Assembly: GCA_022712775.1 (NCBI GenBank)
Contig: JAFLJZ010000193.1
Span: 1-11,807 of the forward strand
Direction of reading: 5' to 3'
Origin: Sulfurimonas sp.
Lineage (GTDB): Bacteria > Campylobacterota > Campylobacteria > Campylobacterales > Sulfurimonadaceae
Length of the DNA stretch: 11,807 bases
Made by a program: the position numbers and the translations under genes. This document shows positions 7,114 through 11,807 of this stretch, piece after piece (position 1 is the first letter of the stretch; each line of letters starts with the position of its first letter). The notes below the pieces were generated by a model. It was not told the origin of the DNA. It saw nothing but the letters and a program-made list of their open reading frames with translations, and did not search any database.

Positions 7114-8588
7114 TGCTAGATAATATTCTTACAAATATCATTTTTCTTCCACTTTTAATGGCAGTAATTCTTGGAATCTCCAGAGCGAATGTAAAATATT
7201 TAAAAATAGGAGCAATGTTTTCTTCAGTTGCAACTTTATTTCTTGTAGTATTGTTGCTGTACAATTTTGATCCGCATGGTGGAATGCAATTTACTAAACA
7301 TCTACCATGGATTAAAAATGCAGGTATTAGCTATTTTGTTGGAGTAGATGCTATCTCCTTAGTTATCTTACTCCTTATAAGTCTTTTAATGCCACCGCTT
7401 TATATTTACATGTACCATGAAAAAAGAAAAGGCTATTGGTATAACATGATGTTACTCCAAACAGGTGTAACGGGTGCTGTTCTATCACTTGACTTAATGC
7501 TGTTTTATCTATTTTGGGAGACGATGCTTTTACCGATATTTATAATGATAGGGAAGTATGGAAATGGGATGCATCAGTATAACTCTATGAAAATAGTTCT
7601 TATGACAGTGCTAGGTTCAATGAGTATGCTATTCTCAATTTTATATATTGGTTATGTTTATTTTGAGACTTTTGGAATCTGGAGTTTTTCCCTAAATGAT
7701 TTAGCAAGTATAGATTTTAATGCTAAGACCTCTATCTGGTTAGCATCAGGATTTTTACTTGCCTTTGCAATAAAAATTCCACTCGTAGGCTTTCATACAT
7801 GGATGGCTCCAGCTTATGGTTCAGCCCCAACTCCAGCAGTAGTAATAATGTCCTCTATTATGGCTAAACTTGGGATTTACGGTATTTGGCGATTTGGATA
7901 TGGCTTGTTTGAGAATACACTTCAGTTTTATGCTCCAACTATCATAGCTTTAGCTCTTATTGGACTTTTATACTATGCTGTACGTGCAATAACAGAACTT
8001 CATCTTAGAAGAATGTTTGCATACTCATCAGGTTCTCACCTCTCTCTTATTGCCTTAGGTTTATTTTTGAGTAATATTTACGCATGGAGTGGTAGTTTAT
8101 ACTTTATAGCTACACATGCTCTAGCCTCAGCAGGTATGTTTATTATGATTGGTTTAACCTATAAACGATTTAATACCGCATATTTAGATTCTCTTGGTGG
8201 AATTGCATCCAAGGCGCCAAAATTTGCTTTCTTTTTTGCATTTTTTGCACTTAGCATTGCAGGGCTTCCAGGGACTGGTGGTTTTGTAGCTGAATTACTT
8301 ATAATTATAGGTGCCTTTAAAGCTAACTTTTGGATAGGGGTGTTCACTGCTACAACAATGCTCTCAGCAATGGTATATATATTTTGGATGATTCAGCGAG
8401 TACTTTTTGGAGAGGCAAAAAAAGAGCACGACTATGAAGACCTAAGTTTACGAGAGGTAATTATGTTAGCCCCTTTAGTAGTGCTACTTCTTGCTACGGG
8501 TATTTTTCCATCATTCTTTATGCAGATGTTTGACCCGCAGTTAACTGCTACCTTAGAAGAACTTGTTTCAACAAGGGGAGGTTTCTAA
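7113..8588 (+). CDS. nuoM: NADH-quinone oxidoreductase subunit M (NuoM), antiporter-like subunit
   Basis: Middle proton-pumping subunit, 491 residues with about 14 helices. Conserved charges: Glu136 (LFWETMLLP), Lys221 (FAIKIPLVGFHTW), Lys252 (IMAKLGIYG) and Glu394 (GGFVAELL), equivalent to E. coli Glu144, Lys234, Lys265 and Glu407. The GLPGTGGF turn before the last of these separates it from NuoL and NuoN. Odd: the loop after Lys221 reads HTWMAPAYGSAPTPAVV where relatives usually have HxWLPDAHxxAPT, so the normally conserved Asp is missing. AGGGA (7101-7105) precedes the ATG. The TAATG junctions with nuoL and nuoN share one base each. Confidence 0.96.
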   Translation: MLDNILTNIIFLPLLMAVILGISRANVKYLKIGAMFSSVATLFLVVLLLYNFDPHGGMQFTKHLPWIKNAGISYFVGVDAISLVILLLISLLMPPLYIYMYHEKRKGYWYNMMLLQTGVTGAVLSLDLMLFYLFWETMLLPIFIMIGKYGNGMHQYNSMKIVLMTVLGSMSMLFSILYIGYVYFETFGIWSFSLNDLASIDFNAKTSIWLASGFLLAFAIKIPLVGFHTWMAPAYGSAPTPAVVIMSSIMAKLGIYGIWRFGYGLFENTLQFYAPTIIALALIGLLYYAVRAITELHLRRMFAYSSGSHLSLIALGLFLSNIYAWSGSLYFIATHALASAGMFIMIGLTYKRFNTAYLDSLGGIASKAPKFAFFFAFFALSIAGLPGTGGFVAELLIIIGAFKANFWIGVFTATTMLSAMVYIFWMIQRVLFGEAKKEHDYEDLSLREVIMLAPLVVLLLATGIFPSFFMQMFDPQLTATLEELVSTRGGF

Positions 8589-10075
8589 TGTATGAACAAC
8601 TTATTTTAGCTTTACCTATGGCGACTATAGTTATAGGTGCATTTGTTTTACTCTTAATAAGTCACTCTAAGAGATTTAATCTCGATAGGCTCAATCTTCT
8701 TGCAGTATTTTTCTTATCAGTATCTTTTTTACTACAATACTTTACACTCGATGATCATAATGTTACTTTTCTTTTTAGTGATGTCTTTGGAGATACTTTT
8801 ATTTTAGATTATTTTTCAAGAATCTTTAACTTAATGTTTACAGTAGGGGCTATTTTAACTCTTTTAATTAATAATGATTATTTTAAAAGTAGACATTACT
8901 TTAGCGGTGAGTATTTTGCCTTGATTTTATTTTCTGTGTTTGGAATGATGATGCTTTCTCATGCTCATGAACTTGTGACTGCATTTATAGCTCTTGAGAT
9001 TGCTTCTTTAAGTATTTATGCCTTAGTCGGTTATCATAAAGACAATCGAGTAAGTTCTGAAGCTATGATGAAGTATATGATTCTAGGCTCTATGACAGGA
9101 GCATTTTTTATGCTTGGTACTGCTTTGATTTATGGAGCAGTCGGTTCAACGCATTTAAGTGAAATAGCCCTTTATGTATCTAGTAAAGAGATGAGTGAAC
9201 TTACACTTTTAATCGTTGGGGCTAGCTTTATTAGTATCACTATCATGTTTAAAATAGGTGCTGTACCATTTCATTCATGGGTCGTTGATGTCTATCATGG
9301 TGCACCATACCCTATCACTATGTTTATGGCTTCAACATTTAAAATTGCTATATTTGCGATTGCACTTCGATTATATATTGTGAATTTCTCACAGATTAAT
9401 GTTTTTTGGGCTGAGATGCTTCAGGCTATAACGATACTTACACTTCTTGGTGGTTCTTGGCTCGCCATTAGTCAAACACTGGTTAAAAGGATGTTGGCAG
9501 GCTCATCAATCGTGCATAGTGGATATTTACTCATTGGTATTTCTTCTCTTGGTTTAGGTTCTGAAGTTGCGGGTTCTGCGGTTATGTTTTATCTAATCGC
9601 TTATTTTATAAGTTCTGTTGGTGCATTTGGAATTTTGAGTTTCATAGCATCACAGAGTAAGACACAGATGTCTTATGAAGATTTTAAAGGTTTTGCTTCT
9701 CGCCGTCCGTATATGGCGATTACCATGAGTATCTTTATGCTATCACTTGCAGGTTTTCCATCAACTATAGGTTTTCTAGGAAAATTTTATATCTTTACTT
9801 CTGCAATAGAATCGGGACAAATATTACTTGCAGGACTTGGAATTCTAACTGCATTTATATCTGTATATTACTATTTTAAACTCATTGCGATGATGTACTT
9901 TTATGAATCGAACCAAGAAAAGAAAAAACTTCCAATAGACATTAGTACTATTTTGATATTTGCGATGGCACTTATTGTTATTTGGGGAGGAATAGGGACT
10001 TCACTTATTCCTTTTATTCCAGGTGCAGATGGCTTTATTGACATAGCAAAACAAGCGATTAGTTCTTTAAAATAG
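8588..10075 (+). CDS. nuoN: NADH-quinone oxidoreductase subunit N (NuoN), antiporter-like subunit
   Basis: Antiporter-like pumping subunit nearest the small membrane subunits, 495 residues. Charged residues along the membrane axis: Glu137 (FIALEIASLSIYAL), Lys222 (MFKIGAVPFHSW), Lys252 (ASTFKIAIF) and Lys399 (GFPSTIGFLGKFYIF), matching E. coli Glu133, Lys217, Lys247 and Lys395. VDVYHGAPYPIT corresponds to the family PDVYxGAPxPV block, with Pro replaced by Val. GGGAGG (8576-8581) lies upstream of the ATG. This is the last gene of the complex I operon; I see no GC-rich hairpin with a T-run after the stop. Confidence 0.96.
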   Translation: MYEQLILALPMATIVIGAFVLLLISHSKRFNLDRLNLLAVFFLSVSFLLQYFTLDDHNVTFLFSDVFGDTFILDYFSRIFNLMFTVGAILTLLINNDYFKSRHYFSGEYFALILFSVFGMMMLSHAHELVTAFIALEIASLSIYALVGYHKDNRVSSEAMMKYMILGSMTGAFFMLGTALIYGAVGSTHLSEIALYVSSKEMSELTLLIVGASFISITIMFKIGAVPFHSWVVDVYHGAPYPITMFMASTFKIAIFAIALRLYIVNFSQINVFWAEMLQAITILTLLGGSWLAISQTLVKRMLAGSSIVHSGYLLIGISSLGLGSEVAGSAVMFYLIAYFISSVGAFGILSFIASQSKTQMSYEDFKGFASRRPYMAITMSIFMLSLAGFPSTIGFLGKFYIFTSAIESGQILLAGLGILTAFISVYYYFKLIAMMYFYESNQEKKKLPIDISTILIFAMALIVIWGGIGTSLIPFIPGADGFIDIAKQAISSLK

Positions 10076-10150
10076 ATTTTTTCTTGTTTTAAATTTTCTA
10101 TTAATATTAATACATTATAATAAGTGATATTAATATATTAGGAATACTAA
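10076..10150 (+). promoter_or_regulatory. Probable gdhA promoter and leader
   Basis: This 75-base gap is almost pure A/T. TATAAT at 10116-10121 fits a -10 element, giving a leader of about two dozen bases. No clear -35 is seen; instead T-rich tracts lie upstream (10077-10097), as known for epsilonproteobacterial sigma-70 promoters. TAGGAA (10139-10144) sits 6 bases before the gdhA ATG as ribosome binding site. The octamer TATTAATA occurs at 10099-10106, 10105-10112 and 10128-10135, forming the 14-base palindrome 10099-10112. It may be an operator or only base composition. Confidence 0.5.
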
Positions 10151-11506
10151 ATGGGCATAGCAGAAGAAGAGATAAAGAAATTTAGAAATGGAAATTGTGC
10201 AGAAAATTCTGTATTTTTTCAGGCAATGGAAGAGGTAATATACTCAATAGCTCCTTTATTAGAGTCAGATAGTAAGTACAAAAAATATGCTATCTTAGAA
10301 AGACTAGTTGTACCAGATAGAATCTTTAAATTTAAAGTTACTTGGATGGACGATAACCAAAATATCAAAGTAAATACAGGTTATAGAGTTCAGTTTAACA
10401 ATTCACTAGGACCATATAAAGGTGGTCTACGTTTTCACCCAAGTGTAAATGAAGGAATATTAAAATTTTTAGGATTTGAGCAAATCTTAAAAAACTCCCT
10501 TACTGGTTTGCCAATTGGTGGTGGTAAAGGGGGGAGTGACTTTGACCCTAAGGGAAAAAGTGATTTTGAAGTTATGAAGTTTTGTTCAGCATTTATGACG
10601 GAACTACATAAATATATAGGACCACGCATAGATATTCCAGCAGGTGATATTGGTGTTGGTGGTCGTGAGATTGGTTACCTTTTTGGTGAGTATAAAAAAA
10701 TCACTTCATCGTATGAAGGTGTGCTTACTGGTAAACCTTTTATGTTTGGTGGCTCACTTATGCGACCAGAAGCAACAGGTTATGGAGTAGTGTATTTTAC
10801 AGAAACAATGTTAGAGATTGAAGGTAAAGAAACACTTGAGGGTAAGATTTGTACAGTAAGTGGAGCTGGAAATGTTGCGCTTCATGCAATAGAAAAACTC
10901 TTACATCTAGGTGCTATACCAGTAACATGTACAGATTCTAAGGGTACTATTTATGACCCTCGTGGTGTTGATTTAGACTTACTTAAAGAATTGAAACTAG
11001 AAAAAAGGGCTTCACTAGAAGAGTATACAAAAACGCATACAGATGCGAAATATACCCCAGTTGAAGATTACCCAGATGGTGGGCATGCTGTTTGGGATAT
11101 TCCTTGTTATGCAGCTTTTCCTTGTGCTACACAAAATGAGTTAAACGATATAGATGCGCAAAACTTAATAGTAAATGGTTGTGTAAGTGTTACAGAAGGC
11201 GCAAATATGCCATCGACTACAAAAGCTGTAAATGACTTCTTGTCTCACAAAATATGTTTTGGACCTGCAAAGGCAGCAAATGCTGGTGGGGTAGCTGTGA
11301 GTGAATTTGAGATGAGTCAGAATGCTTCAATGAGTAAATGGAGTTTTGAAAAAGTCGATGAAAAACTGAAAATTACAATGCAACAGATTTGTAAAAGGGT
11401 AGCATTAACTGCAAAAGATTATGGGGTTGAAGGTAACTACGTGGATGGTGCAAATATTGCAGGTTTCAAAAAAGTTGCTGATGCTATGATTGCTGAAGGA
11501 ATTTAA
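10151..11506 (+). CDS. gdhA: Glutamate dehydrogenase, hexameric, probably NADP-dependent
   Basis: Cytosolic enzyme that converts 2-oxoglutarate plus ammonium to glutamate (or the reverse). 451 residues, the usual ~445-450 of the small hexameric class. The substrate domain has GPYKGGLRFHP (Lys90), QILKNSLTGLP (Lys114), GGGKGGSDFDP with catalytic Lys126, and DIPAGDIGVGGREIG with catalytic Asp166. The nucleotide domain has SGAGNVALHAIEK (237-249); the common form is GSGNVA. It is followed by TCTDSKG, whose Ser263-Lys264 after Asp262 suits binding the NADP 2'-phosphate, so I favour NADPH and a biosynthetic role; NAD use is not excluded. The ATG has TAGGAA upstream and its own promoter candidate. 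It is probably not functionally linked to the upstream operon. Confidence 0.95.
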   Translation: MGIAEEEIKKFRNGNCAENSVFFQAMEEVIYSIAPLLESDSKYKKYAILERLVVPDRIFKFKVTWMDDNQNIKVNTGYRVQFNNSLGPYKGGLRFHPSVNEGILKFLGFEQILKNSLTGLPIGGGKGGSDFDPKGKSDFEVMKFCSAFMTELHKYIGPRIDIPAGDIGVGGREIGYLFGEYKKITSSYEGVLTGKPFMFGGSLMRPEATGYGVVYFTETMLEIEGKETLEGKICTVSGAGNVALHAIEKLLHLGAIPVTCTDSKGTIYDPRGVDLDLLKELKLEKRASLEEYTKTHTDAKYTPVEDYPDGGHAVWDIPCYAAFPCATQNELNDIDAQNLIVNGCVSVTEGANMPSTTKAVNDFLSHKICFGPAKAANAGGVAVSEFEMSQNASMSKWSFEKVDEKLKITMQQICKRVALTAKDYGVEGNYVDGANIAGFKKVADAMIAEGI

Positions 11507-11807
11507 TATCAAAAAACTTTTATTTATACTTATATTTTTTACAACATTTTTACTTGCTTCTGATGTAAAGTATAATGCTTTTATTGTCCAACAAATCAAG
11601 TATATTGATAGGCTTAATGATGAGGCTATTACACAAGATGAAATTAAAGATATTTTATTTAGGCAAAAGGCAATTTACTCAGCTGGTTTAGAAAAAATTA
11701 TGAGTAATAAAAAAAGCTATATAGATGATACTGCTGTGTATCAAAATGAAATATTTGCCTTAGAAAAAATTGTAAAGATAAATAAACGGGCTGGAAATCG
11801 TTATGCT
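11490..11807 (+). CDS. Exported protein of unknown function, N-terminal part only
   Basis: The open frame from TTG 11490 continues off the right edge. The segment KKLLFILIFFTTFLLAS (11511-11561) is a clear signal peptide, with cleavage likely after LLA or LLAS. The mature part begins DVKYNAFIVQQIKYIDRLND and looks charged and helical, possibly coiled-coil, with no domain I can name. Large Campylobacterota membrane proteins such as MscS-type channels can begin with a periplasmic helical region like this, but that is a guess. Start: TTG 11490 gives MLKEFNIKKLL and overlaps gdhA by 17 bases but has no clear ribosome site. AAGGA (11496-11500) sits 7 bases before ATC 11508-11510, where an ATG would give a classic Met-Lys-Lys signal peptide. 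The stop TGA at 11487-11489 limits the frame upstream. Confidence 0.6.
   Translation, partial: MLKEFNIKKLLFILIFFTTFLLASDVKYNAFIVQQIKYIDRLNDEAITQDEIKDILFRQKAIYSAGLEKIMSNKKSYIDDTAVYQNEIFALEKIVKINKRAGNRYA

Noticed and set aside
10066..10093. Possible terminator after nuoN: TTTAAAA and TTTTAAA flanking a 14-base loop
   Set aside because: The stem is seven A/T pairs with no GC and a large loop; too weak for an intrinsic terminator.

Overview
The window is AT-rich and coding-dense, with every supported gene on the + strand. It carries most of a respiratory complex I (NADH:quinone oxidoreductase) operon in the order nuoF-G-H-I-J-K-L-M-N. This is followed by gdhA (glutamate dehydrogenase) and the beginning of an exported protein that runs off the right edge. 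The low GC, heavy AGA/TTA/ATA codon use, frequent GTG starts and protein style suggest a Campylobacterota (Epsilonproteobacteria) genome, perhaps Sulfurimonas- or Sulfurovum-like. That placement is inference; no marker gene fixes it.

Layout: bases 2-1150 hold the 3' part of nuoF, whose true start lies off the left edge. nuoG, nuoH, nuoI, nuoJ, nuoK, nuoL, nuoM and nuoN fill 1147-10075. Almost every junction overlaps: ATGA or GTGA 4-base overlaps at F/G, G/H, H/I and J/K, 8 bases at K/L, and TAATG 1-base overlaps at L/M and M/N. The one exception is nuoI/nuoJ, where 89 bases separate stop and start and are filled by imperfect ~52-base tandem copies of the junction itself. A 75-base AT-only-looking gap at 10076-10150 carries a plausible promoter for gdhA (10151-11506). 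After gdhA an open frame with a signal peptide runs to the end, without an ATG/GTG start.

How the genes work together: NuoF (FMN, [4Fe-4S] N3) and NuoG (N1b, N5, N4 and a probable N7) make the electron-input arm. NuoI carries the two [4Fe-4S] clusters that hand electrons to quinone. NuoH, J, K, L, M and N form the proton-pumping membrane arm, and their key charged residues are retained. GdhA makes glutamate from ammonium and 2-oxoglutarate and probably has its own promoter.

No unknown multi-gene system is visible. The unusual features are the repeated nuoI/nuoJ junction, a NuoG of only 454 residues, a NuoH of 431 residues with extra membrane sequence, altered family motifs in NuoF, NuoJ and NuoM, and a possible ATC in place of ATG at the start of the last gene.
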